Shown here one piece after another: positions 34,424 to 42,072 of a stretch of DNA of 64,000 bases. The position numbers were made by a program, and so were the translations under genes. Below the pieces are notes generated by a model, which ran no database searches, was not told where the DNA came from, and saw only the letters and a program-made list of their open reading frames with translations. The stretch lies in NCBI RefSeq assembly GCF_003857035.1, contig NZ_QGSY01000148.1, positions 1-64,000 on the forward strand, written 5' to 3'. Source of the DNA: Micromonospora arida (GTDB lineage Bacteria; Actinomycetota; Actinomycetes; Mycobacteriales; Micromonosporaceae). Positions within the stretch are counted from its first letter, which is position 1. Every line of letters begins with the position of its first letter.

Positions 34424-37400
34424 ATGACATTCAAACGTTCCACGCGCACCAGGCGCGGGACCGCAGTGCTGGCGATGGTCGCGGTCACCGCAGCGAGCGT
34501 GCTCTTCGGCGAGCCCGCGTCGGCCGATCCCGTTCCCGTCCCCGTCCCTCAGGCAGCGCTCACCGACCGGGCCTTCGGCCAGGTCGCCGAGATCCATCTC
34601 CAGGGCGCCGCTCGGATCACTACCGTCGTGCTGTCGGCCGAGTTCGTCCAGTGGCACCGGCTGCACCCGAACGCCACGGCCGAACAGGCACAGACCCAGC
34701 TCACCGCACGGCAGCAGCTGCTCAACGAGTCGCTGACCGCGTTCGACCTCCTGCTGCCCGAGCAGGACCTGCTGCTCAAGTCCGTCGACATCCTGCTCGG
34801 CACGCCCGGCGGCGACACCCGGACCTCGCCGGAGATCACCGGCCTGGTCGGGGCCGTGATCGGCAAGACGGTCGAGCCGTGGGACACCCGCGAGGAACTC
34901 GCCTCCGGCGCGCTGCGGACCGCCCAGTGGCTGCGCGGCCGTGACGACGCCCTCGCCGCGGTGTGGTCCGCGGTCCGACAGGCAGCGGCAGCCAGCGCGC
35001 CCGTCGCCACCGCCTGGAACGCCGTCCTCGGCGAGCCGATCGGGGTGGACGTCACCAGCACCTACGAGGAGCTCCGGCAGGATCCCGGACTCTCGCATGT
35101 CGACCTCGACGCGATCCTGGCCCTGCGGGACGACTCGGTGGCGTACGTCGCGGCGGCCAAGCAGCAGCTGGCCTCCCTGCACGCGGAGCTGCTCGGCCTG
35201 AGCCTGGAGATCCGTCTCGAGATCGGCGAGAACAACCAGAAGTGCCCGCCGGAAGGGCCGCCGAGCGCCGCGTGCACCGCGGCGGCCAAGAAGGCCGCCG
35301 AGGACCGGGACAAGGCTCGGCAGCAGACGATCTCCGACGTCAAGGCCGGGGTGGGCATGGTCTCCACCATCATCGGGTTCGCCGACCCCGACGCCGGCAA
35401 GAAGTCCAAGGTGATCGGGGAGGCGGTCCTCACCACGATCAGCGCGATCTCCAAGTACGCGGCGGCGATCACCGGCCGCGGCCTCGCGGGCTCGATCTTC
35501 AGCACCGCGACGTTGGCGATGACCGGCAACGTCTTCGGTGCCGTGATGTCGGTCGTCGGGCTCTTCGGCAGCAGCGGACCGTCGCTGGACGCACAGATCC
35601 TGGCCCAGGTCAAAGCGTTGCGCGACGAGGTACGGGCCCTCGGCGACGAGATGCGCGCCAGCTTCGCGCGGGTCGAGGCCCAGATCAACACGGTGTACGC
35701 GAACATGATGGCCCAGTTCGACAAGTTGAACGCGGCGATCGCCGGCAACACCGCGCAGATCACCCTCGTCCAGCAGCAGGTCGCCCAGCTCGGCCTGCGC
35801 CTGGAGGACATCGCCGCCACCGTGCTGGCCGCGATCGGCGACGCCACCCTGCACGACGCCCGCGCCGACATCAACAAGTACATCGGCTACCGGGAGAACT
35901 TCGGTCAACCGATCCCGACGTACGGCGAGTTCATCGGCCCGGAGAACGAGTTCCACCTGACCTCGACACAGCTGGCCAGCGGCGCCGCCTTCGTGGTGCC
36001 CCGGACCGACGCCGACAACCCGGCGGTCGACCCGACCACAGTGCTCAACAGCTTCGGCGAAGCCCGGTCGATCAACTACCTGGCCCGGGTCGCCAACGGA
36101 CGTGACCCGTCGATGGTCGAACCGTCGACGCCGGTCGGCAACCCGACGGTGTGGAACCTCGGCGCGCAGGCGTACGCCATGTTGATGCTGCAGAACCCGA
36201 CGTACGCGGCCCAGGTCAGCGCCGGCCGCGCCGCGCAGATCGAGGCGGAGGGAACCCGCATCGCCGACCTCGCGGCCAGCTTCGGTCGGCCGGCGAGCGG
36301 CAACGCCAACAGCCTGATCACCGGGCTGGTAAACGAGTACGTCGCCGCAACCAATGAGCTGTCGACCGCGCTGGCCGCCTTCCGGACCAACGAGGTCCAG
36401 GTTCGCTACGAGCCGGACGCCAACGGCGTACAGGTGAAGACCCCCAAGAACTACGACCTGTTCTGGGACACCGACAAGCCGCTCGCCCCGGCGCCGGCCA
36501 AGGCCGACGAGGCGACGGTGCCCGCGTGTGAGGGCAGCAGGCAGATCGACCGACCCAGCAACGTCCGCTACGACCTGATGTCGAACATGGTGCGGGCACT
36601 CCAGTACGCGTACTCGCCGCGCCACGACGAGCCGCCGGCCGGCGTACGGGAGTTGCCCGAGGTCGGCTACTGCTACACGCCGAGTTGGGTCCACACCCGG
36701 CTGACGGACAACGGTGGAGTGATCCGCTCCTACGGCAAGCTGCGGTTGCAGATCCACAGCCGGTTCCGGCTGAACTCGTCCGCGGCCTGGCAGAACTCGC
36801 GCACCGCCGACTACACCTGGCCGGACGAGCAGGTCTACCAGGTCTACTGCGAGTTTTTCAGCTGTAACAGCCAGACCACGCCCGAGCAGGGCCTGACCCA
36901 GAAGTGGCCGTCCGGCCGGTACGCCTTCGCGAGCGGCGCGACGGCCACCAACAACACGGCGCTGGACGCCACGCTGACGCCGACCCTGCGCGGCTTCCTC
37001 CAGGGCCGGCAGAAGTCCATGTACGACCGGGTACGGGAGCAGAGCACCCAGGTCAGCGGGCCGGTGCCCACCGCCCTGAAGAAGGTGAACACGGCGGCGC
37101 GGCTGCTCCAGGCGTACACCCGGTTGGGTCTGCCCAACGCCCTCGACTCGGACGACGTGCTGTCCGCGAACCTGTTCGGGCAGTACCAGATCCCGGTGAA
37201 CATGCCGACAGACGCAAAGATCGGTAATGCCTATGCCAAGGCGAGCGGGAACTACGCGACCTGCGGATCGTCGCCATGCTCGCTCGACCCCGGCCGCCCA
37301 CTGCGCGACCAGGTCAGCCTCAAGGTGCCCTGCGAGCCCGCTGTCGACTCGTCGAACCTGCCCGGTGACCCACTGGGCGACTGCCTGATCACCAGCGCGC

Positions 37401-37543
37401 GGTCCCGCGCCAACACGCTGATGCAGCGGTACGAGGTGTGGGCGGACCAGATGACCGCCGGTCTGCACCGCGAGCGGGTGCCGTGGATGAACGACACCCT
37501 TCTGGGCCTGCGCATCACCACCCGCCTGACCCACGCCAACTGA
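34424..37543 (+). CDS. large secreted helical protein, family not recognised
   Basis: 1039 residues. Signal peptide at residues 1-35 (VLAMVAVTAASVLFGEPASA). Residues 35-300 are long amphipathic helices with Gln/Leu/Ala-rich segments. Residues about 340-385 are a hydrophobic Gly/Ala stretch (SKYAAAITGRGLAGSIFSTA, then GNVFGAVMSVVGLFGSSG), followed by a clear coiled coil (about 390-465). The C-terminal half is mixed alpha/beta with paired cysteines (CEGS, GYCYTP, CEFFSC, CGSSPC, KVPCEP, GDCLIT). Helix bundle plus hydrophobic hairpin plus beta C-terminus recalls pore-forming toxins, but no family is claimed. A single transcript with its own terminator. Confidence 0.7.
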   Translation: MTFKRSTRTRRGTAVLAMVAVTAASVLFGEPASADPVPVPVPQAALTDRAFGQVAEIHLQGAARITTVVLSAEFVQWHRLHPNATAEQAQTQLTARQQLLNESLTAFDLLLPEQDLLLKSVDILLGTPGGDTRTSPEITGLVGAVIGKTVEPWDTREELASGALRTAQWLRGRDDALAAVWSAVRQAAAASAPVATAWNAVLGEPIGVDVTSTYEELRQDPGLSHVDLDAILALRDDSVAYVAAAKQQLASLHAELLGLSLEIRLEIGENNQKCPPEGPPSAACTAAAKKAAEDRDKARQQTISDVKAGVGMVSTIIGFADPDAGKKSKVIGEAVLTTISAISKYAAAITGRGLAGSIFSTATLAMTGNVFGAVMSVVGLFGSSGPSLDAQILAQVKALRDEVRALGDEMRASFARVEAQINTVYANMMAQFDKLNAAIAGNTAQITLVQQQVAQLGLRLEDIAATVLAAIGDATLHDARADINKYIGYRENFGQPIPTYGEFIGPENEFHLTSTQLASGAAFVVPRTDADNPAVDPTTVLNSFGEARSINYLARVANGRDPSMVEPSTPVGNPTVWNLGAQAYAMLMLQNPTYAAQVSAGRAAQIEAEGTRIADLAASFGRPASGNANSLITGLVNEYVAATNELSTALAAFRTNEVQVRYEPDANGVQVKTPKNYDLFWDTDKPLAPAPAKADEATVPACEGSRQIDRPSNVRYDLMSNMVRALQYAYSPRHDEPPAGVRELPEVGYCYTPSWVHTRLTDNGGVIRSYGKLRLQIHSRFRLNSSAAWQNSRTADYTWPDEQVYQVYCEFFSCNSQTTPEQGLTQKWPSGRYAFASGATATNNTALDATLTPTLRGFLQGRQKSMYDRVREQSTQVSGPVPTALKKVNTAARLLQAYTRLGLPNALDSDDVLSANLFGQYQIPVNMPTDAKIGNAYAKASGNYATCGSSPCSLDPGRPLRDQVSLKVPCEPAVDSSNLPGDPLGDCLITSARSRANTLMQRYEVWADQMTAGLHRERVPWMNDTLLGLRITTRLTHAN

Positions 37544-37548
37544 CCCAG

Positions 37549-37582
37549 GGCGTTGCCGGCGTCTACGGGCGCCGGCAACGCC
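37549..37582 (+). terminator. hairpin terminator after the 1039-residue gene
   Basis: A perfect 13-bp stem (GGCGTTGCCGGCG at 37549-37561 with its complement at 37570-37582) and an 8-nt loop begin 5 nt after the stop. Confidence 0.82.
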
Positions 37583-37602
37583 GTCTGTCGTGACCGTCGG
37601 GC

Positions 37603-37633
37603 TTGCATCCGGTACCGAGGTACACGCTTACCG
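37603..37633 (+). promoter_or_regulatory. MerR-type promoter with 19-bp spacer
   Basis: A -35 TTGCAT (37603-37608) and a -10 TTACCG (37628-37633) are separated by 19 bp that contain the dyad GTACCGAGGTAC. The overlong spacer with a central dyad is the hallmark of promoters activated by MerR proteins. The -10 lies 8 nt before the ATG of the first gene, so the transcript is leaderless or nearly so. Confidence 0.78.
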
Positions 37634-37641
37634 TCGTCGGT

Positions 37642-37974
37642 ATGACCACTGACTCCCAGGCGTGGGTGCCCGAGTCGTGCACCTTGCCGAGCGGACAACG
37701 GCCGCTGCGGCTGGCTGAGTTCGACGACCTGTTCGCCACCGCCCTGCTGGCGCAGCAGCGGCTGTCCCCCACCGAACTGCTGTGGCGTCTCGACCCGACC
37801 GCCGAGGCGATCGCACGGGACCTGATCGGCCGGGAAAGCTCCTGCTGCTCGTTCTTCTCGTTCAACCTCGCCGCCGACACCGGCACGCTGCGCCTGGACG
37901 TGCGGGTGCCGGCCGCGCACGTCGACGTCCTCGACGCGCTCGCGCTGCGAGCAACCGCCGGGATGACGGCATGA
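37642..37974 (+). CDS. small cysteine-containing protein of a MerR operon
   Basis: 110 residues from the ATG at 37642. No named family, but the segment WRLDPTAEAIARDLIGRESSCCSFFSFNL with a CC pair is typical of a small protein found beside MerR-type regulators in actinomycetes. The vicinal cysteines could bind a soft metal. It overlaps merR by ATGA. Confidence 0.75.
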   Translation: MTTDSQAWVPESCTLPSGQRPLRLAEFDDLFATALLAQQRLSPTELLWRLDPTAEAIARDLIGRESSCCSFFSFNLAADTGTLRLDVRVPAAHVDVLDALALRATAGMTA

Positions 37975-38399
37975 GCGGGTTGCGCAGCGGCCAGGTCGCC
38001 GCTGCAGCCGGGGTGAACCCGCAGACGCTGCGCTACTACGAACGCCGCGGGCTGCTCGCCCAACCAGACCGAAGCCTGGGCGGGCACCGCCTCTACCCAA
38101 CCGAAACGGTCACCGTGCTGAGGGTGATCAAAGCGGCGCAGCGGCTCGGGTTCACCCTCGACGAGGTCGCCGAACTTCTCGACGCGGGCCAGCACCGTCA
38201 CGGTCGCCACCCCGACGCCGGCCTGCAGGTCCGCGCCCAGGCAAAGCTCGCCGAGGTCGAGGCGAAGATCGCCGATTTGCAGGTCATCGCTGGCACACTG
38301 CGCGCTGCGGTGAAGGCCGGCTGCGATGACCTCGTCGAGTGCGCCGAGCAGCCATGCTGCCCCATCCCCTTCACCACGACCGGTACGGTCCACGGATGA
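37971..38399 (+). CDS. MerR-family metal-type regulator
   Basis: 142 residues. HTH with [36 protein letters not shown] at the N-terminus, a dimerisation helix (about 80-120) and a C-terminal cysteine cluster [17 protein letters not shown] (four Cys at about 119, 125, 130, 131). The Cys placement suggests a thiophilic metal ligand such as mercury, but the exact ion is not decidable. It probably activates its own operon from the 19-bp-spacer promoter upstream. Confidence 0.9.
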   Translation: MSGLRSGQVAAAAGVNPQTLRYYERRGLLAQPDRSLGGHRLYPTETVTVLRVIKAAQRLGFTLDEVAELLDAGQHRHGRHPDAGLQVRAQAKLAEVEAKIADLQVIAGTLRAAVKAGCDDLVECAEQPCCPIPFTTTGTVHG

Positions 38400-38740
38400 C
38401 CGTCGTCCGCTCTGTCCTGCTGTTCGTCGTCGCCGCCCTGTTCGAGATCGGCGGGGCGTGGCTGATCTGGCAGGGCTGGCGCGAGCACCGCGGCCTGTGG
38501 TGGATCGCCGCCGGCGTCATCGCCCTCGGCGCCTACGGATTCGTCGCCACCTTCCAGCCCGACCAGAACTTCGGGCGCATCCTCGCCGCCTACGGCGGCG
38601 TGTTCGTCGCCGGATCCCTCGCCTGGGGCGTGATCGTCGACAGGTTCCGGCCCGACCGGTGGGACATCATCGGCGCCGGCATCTGCCTGATCGGCGTCGC
38701 CTTGATCATGTACGCGCCGCGTTCGGCAGGCGGCTCCTGA
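38396..38740 (+). CDS. UPF0060 (YnfA-family) four-span membrane protein
   Basis: 114 residues from the ATG at 38396, overlapping the MerR stop (ATGA). Four helices ([84 protein letters not shown]) match the YnfA family, which is SMR-like; some members are reported to be efflux pumps. Its place in a MerR operon suggests metal or cation efflux here. Confidence 0.9.
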   Translation: MTVVRSVLLFVVAALFEIGGAWLIWQGWREHRGLWWIAAGVIALGAYGFVATFQPDQNFGRILAAYGGVFVAGSLAWGVIVDRFRPDRWDIIGAGICLIGVALIMYAPRSAGGS

Positions 38741-38923
38741 TCGCCACGAAGCCGGTGGCCTGAGGTTGCACGACAATTCGACCTGAGAAGCGGCGCACCG
38801 GAGATGTTCGGAGTGTTCGGACCTGTTCGGAACTGTCCGCGCGTCTGTCATTCACAAACGGATCGCGCCCACCATCGATCGTGACGACCACACCGGTCGT
38901 TTTTCGACGGTAGGAGGTTGCCG

Positions 38924-39340
38924 ATGATCCGCAAGAGTTCACGCTGGTTCGGGGCCACGCTGATGGCGCTGGTGCTCACGGCCACCGGGCTCGTGGCCAC
39001 CACGAGCACCGCTTCGGCGGGGTACCCCATCCTCGTGTATTCGGCCGACCCGTACTCCGCCGGCAACGGCTTCGCCATCTACACCAACTCCGGGATCGAT
39101 GCGGCGTTCAGAGCCTGCGACGAGGGCGCAGCGGACGGCCGCCGTACCATCGGCCGGATCTGGTGGGAGCCCGTGTACGCCAAGGTCACGCTCCACGCGG
39201 CGAACGGCAGCGGCACCTGCTCCGAGCCTTACTACGTCAGACTGCTGGCGGGCACGAGAGTCTATGTCGAAGCATGCGAACGCAAAGGCGCGAACGGCGC
39301 CGACGAGAAGTGCCGAACGACCTGGGACATCGTGGCGTGA
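38924..39340 (+). CDS. small secreted four-cysteine protein
   Basis: 138 residues from the ATG at 38924 (AGGAGG 6 nt upstream). Signal peptide to about residue 33 (FGATLMALVLTATGLVATTSTASA). The mature part has four cysteines (FRACDEG, SGTCSEPY, VEACERKG, EKCRTTW), enough for two disulfides, and no recognised domain. It stands alone; the 39,341-39,547 gap after it holds no gene that I can support. Confidence 0.75.
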   Translation: MIRKSSRWFGATLMALVLTATGLVATTSTASAGYPILVYSADPYSAGNGFAIYTNSGIDAAFRACDEGAADGRRTIGRIWWEPVYAKVTLHAANGSGTCSEPYYVRLLAGTRVYVEACERKGANGADEKCRTTWDIVA

Positions 39341-39547
39341 CGGAGGACGGCCGGTCGGCGTACTACTTCGCACTTGGCGCGCTCGGCGTAACGACGACTT
39401 CACAGTCATCGAGAGCTGGCTCGTGCGGGCACGGTGGGCGAGCTTCACGCCGTCGCAGTCGCCGTGCTTGGCGGGCTGTCTGACCACCGGCACCGACGTT
39501 GGCGAACGGTGCGCCGAAACAGCGGCACCGGTAGCCGGTCGGCTGCG

Positions 39548-40117
39548 CTACGGGGGCGGAAGGTTCGGTAGCAGGTCGTCGTCGCGTCCGGTCTGGGGCA
39601 GCCCGGCAGCAACGGCGATGGCCTCGACGGCCTCGTCCAGTCCGGTGGTCTCGGGTAGGACGAGTTCGTCGGGCCAGCCCAGGACGTCATGGGCGGCGTA
39701 CCAGCCGCTCAGGTGCTCGGCGGTGAACTCGCTGGCCTGCGGGCGGGTGAGGTGCCGGCGCAAGGTTTCGGGCAGGGACACGTCGAGATAGCAGAACAGC
39801 GAGCGGCCGCGGTGGTCGTCCCGCAGAGAGGTCAGCATGCTGAGGTAGCGGCTGGTGTGCATGATGCCCTCCAGCACCACGTGGTACCCGTGGTCCAGCG
39901 CGAACCGGACGGTCTGCCCGATCAACGCCGGTGCCGCACCGCCAGGCTTGTCGCGCTCGCGCAGCAGGATGCGTCGCAGATAGTCCTGCTCGACCAGGGC
40001 GCAGCCCCGGCCGTGCCGGCGTCGTAGTTCGCGGCCGATGCTGCTCTTGCCCGAGCCTGAGTTGCCCCGGATGCAGACGAGGATCGTGTCCGGGCTGCCG
40101 GTGGGTTCAGCGAGCAC
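39548..40117 (-). CDS. P-loop kinase-like protein (AAA_33/zeta-like)
   Basis: 189 residues, GTG start with GGAGG upstream. The Walker A GNSGSGKSSIGRELRRRHG is at about residues 18-36, EQDYLRRI follows in the place of the substrate-binding Asp, and VVLEGIMH is the Walker B-like strand. The fold is a small-molecule kinase of the AAA_33 type; the substrate is unknown. No operon partner. The 200 bp upstream to 40,317 holds nothing else clear. Confidence 0.82.
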   Translation of the reverse strand: MLAEPTGSPDTILVCIRGNSGSGKSSIGRELRRRHGRGCALVEQDYLRRILLRERDKPGGAAPALIGQTVRFALDHGYHVVLEGIMHTSRYLSMLTSLRDDHRGRSLFCYLDVSLPETLRRHLTRPQASEFTAEHLSGWYAAHDVLGWPDELVLPETTGLDEAVEAIAVAAGLPQTGRDDDLLPNLPPP

Positions 40118-40317
40118 GATGCCTCCTCGGCTTCAGTCGTTGCGCACAGTGAGTCTGAGGGCGGCGACGGCCAGTTGGGTGGTGCTCCTCCTTGACGGGC
40201 GAGGTGATCCGCGGCGGCGCGGACGAGGGACTGTCGGGTGGTCCGGCAGTAGGCGGTTTCATGGGCGGTGAACGTCGCGCCGGAACGTCGCGGCGAGCGA
40301 TTGACGACCGCCGCCGA

Positions 40318-41640
40318 TCAGGACACGACGGTAGGACGGGGCTGTGGATCCGCCAGCTGACTCGGCATACGGTGGTGTTGCGTCGGGCCGCCGACGGGCA
40401 GGGATTCCAGACGGCGCCAGATGTCCGCCGCCAGCCGTTGGGCGCCGACCTCCTCAGCCCGCGACGCGAGCGAGTGGTACAACGCTTCGGCTTCGGCCCT
40501 GCGGTCGAGCCGGAACAGCGCCTCGGCCTGGACGAGGCGCAGCCGGATCAAATCCACCACCGACATCCCCGCCGAGTCGGCAAGCACCTCCGCCACGCCT
40601 TGGAGGCACTCCTCCAGCTCGCCCTTGGCAAGTTGCATTCTGGCGTGCAGCGCCTCCACCCGCTTACGTTCGCCAGGCAGCCCGAGCATCCGGGCGCTGG
40701 TCGCGGCGTTGGTCAGCCAGATCTCCACCTCGTCGAGGTCGTCACCGGCTTCGAGCAGGACCGCTGCGGACGACCTGCAGAACCGCAACCACTCCCGCAA
40801 TGGCATCGTGGGCGCGGCCAGGGCCCGGTGCGCCTGCGTGAGATGGTGCCGGGCAAGGTCGTGGCGGCCCATTCGGCTGTAGGCATTGGTGGCCACCCAG
40901 TGTGCGCGGCCCTGCAGCCCGGGAGCCCCGGCGGAACGCGCGACGCGGAGCATCTCCAGCACGTGCGTCTCGGCCCTGTCGGCCTCACCCAACTCCACCA
41001 ACACCGAGGTGAGCACGCCGAGCAACTTCACGTGCTCAGCACCGCCACGCAGTGCGGGCGGCAGACCGGCCTCCAAAGCGGATTGTGCCGCCGCCACCGC
41101 CTCCGGGAGTCGCCCGGCCTGCCGCAGGGCGGCGGCGAGATCGCTACTCAGTACGACCCGCAGGTCCGGCGAGGCGCACGCCCCGGGCAGCCCAAGGATC
41201 TGTTGGATCAGTGACACCCGGTCGGCGCTGCGGTTGATGACGGCGAGCACCTGTTGCAGGCGTACGCCGATCTCCAAAGCCCGCAGGTCGTTGCCCTGCT
41301 GGCGGGCCCGGTCGAACGCCGCCTGCAACGTCTCGGCGGCGCGCAGGTAGTCGTTCGCGTCCGCCGCGTCGGACATCAACCGGTCAGCGAGAAGAAGGGA
41401 CTCCTCGAAGCGATTGCCAGGACTGGGCGGGTGGATGTCCTGCCCGAGCAGGTCGGTGACCGTGACGCCGAGCGTGTTGGCCAGGTGGACGACCACGTCG
41501 AGAGTTGGCACCCGGCTGCCGGCCTCAAGCAACGAGACGTAACTGGCGGTGACCTTCTCGCCAGCGAGGTCACGTTGGGACATTCGGTTTGCCTGGCGGA
41601 GCCGTTTCAACCGCCGCCCGAAAGCGGGTTGCTGCGCCAC
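40318..41640 (-). CDS. XRE-TPR regulator (RRNPP-like)
   Basis: 440 residues from the GTG at 41640; upstream in-frame codons are not conserved-looking. The N-terminal XRE helix-turn-helix (about 8-65: RLRQANRMSQRDLAGEKVTASYVSLLEAGSRVPT) is followed by about 330 residues of helical TPR-like repeats with alternating Leu/Ala/Arg pairs. Such an HTH plus TPR array is the architecture of peptide-sensing RRNPP regulators. It is divergent from a 61-residue exported-peptide gene, with matching palindromes at both promoters. I infer that it senses that peptide and controls the downstream bacteriocin-like genes. Confidence 0.8.
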   Translation of the reverse strand: MAQQPAFGRRLKRLRQANRMSQRDLAGEKVTASYVSLLEAGSRVPTLDVVVHLANTLGVTVTDLLGQDIHPPSPGNRFEESLLLADRLMSDAADANDYLRAAETLQAAFDRARQQGNDLRALEIGVRLQQVLAVINRSADRVSLIQQILGLPGACASPDLRVVLSSDLAAALRQAGRLPEAVAAAQSALEAGLPPALRGGAEHVKLLGVLTSVLVELGEADRAETHVLEMLRVARSAGAPGLQGRAHWVATNAYSRMGRHDLARHHLTQAHRALAAPTMPLREWLRFCRSSAAVLLEAGDDLDEVEIWLTNAATSARMLGLPGERKRVEALHARMQLAKGELEECLQGVAEVLADSAGMSVVDLIRLRLVQAEALFRLDRRAEAEALYHSLASRAEEVGAQRLAADIWRRLESLPVGGPTQHHRMPSQLADPQPRPTVVS

Positions 41641-41722
41641 CCGACACCGCCTCTCGTCCTGCCCACCGTGACGGGCGCCTCGCTGCACCTGCGAGTCAGA
41701 TGCTAGTGGACAAGGTCGAATA

Positions 41723-41734
41723 CAACCATAGTTG
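41723..41734 (-). promoter_or_regulatory. palindrome overlapping the XRE-TPR promoter
   Basis: CAACCATAGTTG lies about 80 bp upstream of the regulator start. Read on the minus strand it contains a -10 TATGGT (41730-41725). A matching -35 is weak (TTTTGC), as expected if a regulator assists or blocks. It is the same box as at 41841 with one base changed. Confidence 0.7.
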
Positions 41735-41840
41735 ACACCATCTCCCGGCAAAAAGGCGGCCTCTACCTGCTGCCGGGCTCCACAGTCAATCGACGAGCGG
41801 GCTCTTGCGCAGCTGTTGCGCGATCACGATCACTAATCTA

Positions 41841-41852
41841 CAACTATAGTTG
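41841..41852 (+). promoter_or_regulatory. palindrome overlapping the peptide-gene promoter
   Basis: CAACTATAGTTG is perfectly palindromic and contains a -10 TATAGT (41845-41850) for the 61-residue peptide gene, 35 nt upstream of its start. The -35 position is poor. The shared box on both divergent promoters points to a common regulator, most simply the XRE-TPR protein. Confidence 0.75.
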
Positions 41853-41886
41853 CCATCGCTTCGAGGTGTTTCAACGGGGAGTAAAC

Positions 41887-42072
41887 GTGAGCGTACGCAG
41901 CACTGTGGGCAGAGTCGTAGCGTCGACCATCCTGGCCGTGGTCACGACCTTGGTCGCGGCGGCCGAGATGCAGCCCGACGAGGTCCGGAACTTCGAACAC
42001 GCGGTGGTGGCCACCTCGACGGAGGTGGGAGGTCACGCGGGTCCAGGCACAGCGGACGACTGGCCGTGGTGA
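41887..42072 (+). CDS. 61-residue exported peptide precursor (signal peptide candidate)
   Basis: 61 residues, GTG start with GGGGAG upstream. A basic N-terminus and a hydrophobic segment (VGRVVASTILAVVTTLVAAA) are followed by a polar tail that ends GPGTADDWPW. This is the form of an exported pro-peptide whose C-terminal end is released. It is divergent from an XRE-TPR regulator and its stop overlaps the start region of the IS701-like gene. It is too short for family assignment; the signalling role is inferred from position and architecture. Confidence 0.65.
   Translation: MSVRSTVGRVVASTILAVVTTLVAAAEMQPDEVRNFEHAVVATSTEVGGHAGPGTADDWPW

Noticed and set aside
34388..37534. Long minus-strand open frame opposite the 1039-residue gene
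   Set aside because: Its protein is Arg/Gly/Val-rich and low in complexity, as expected for the shadow of a high-GC gene; the plus strand has signal peptide, start and terminator.
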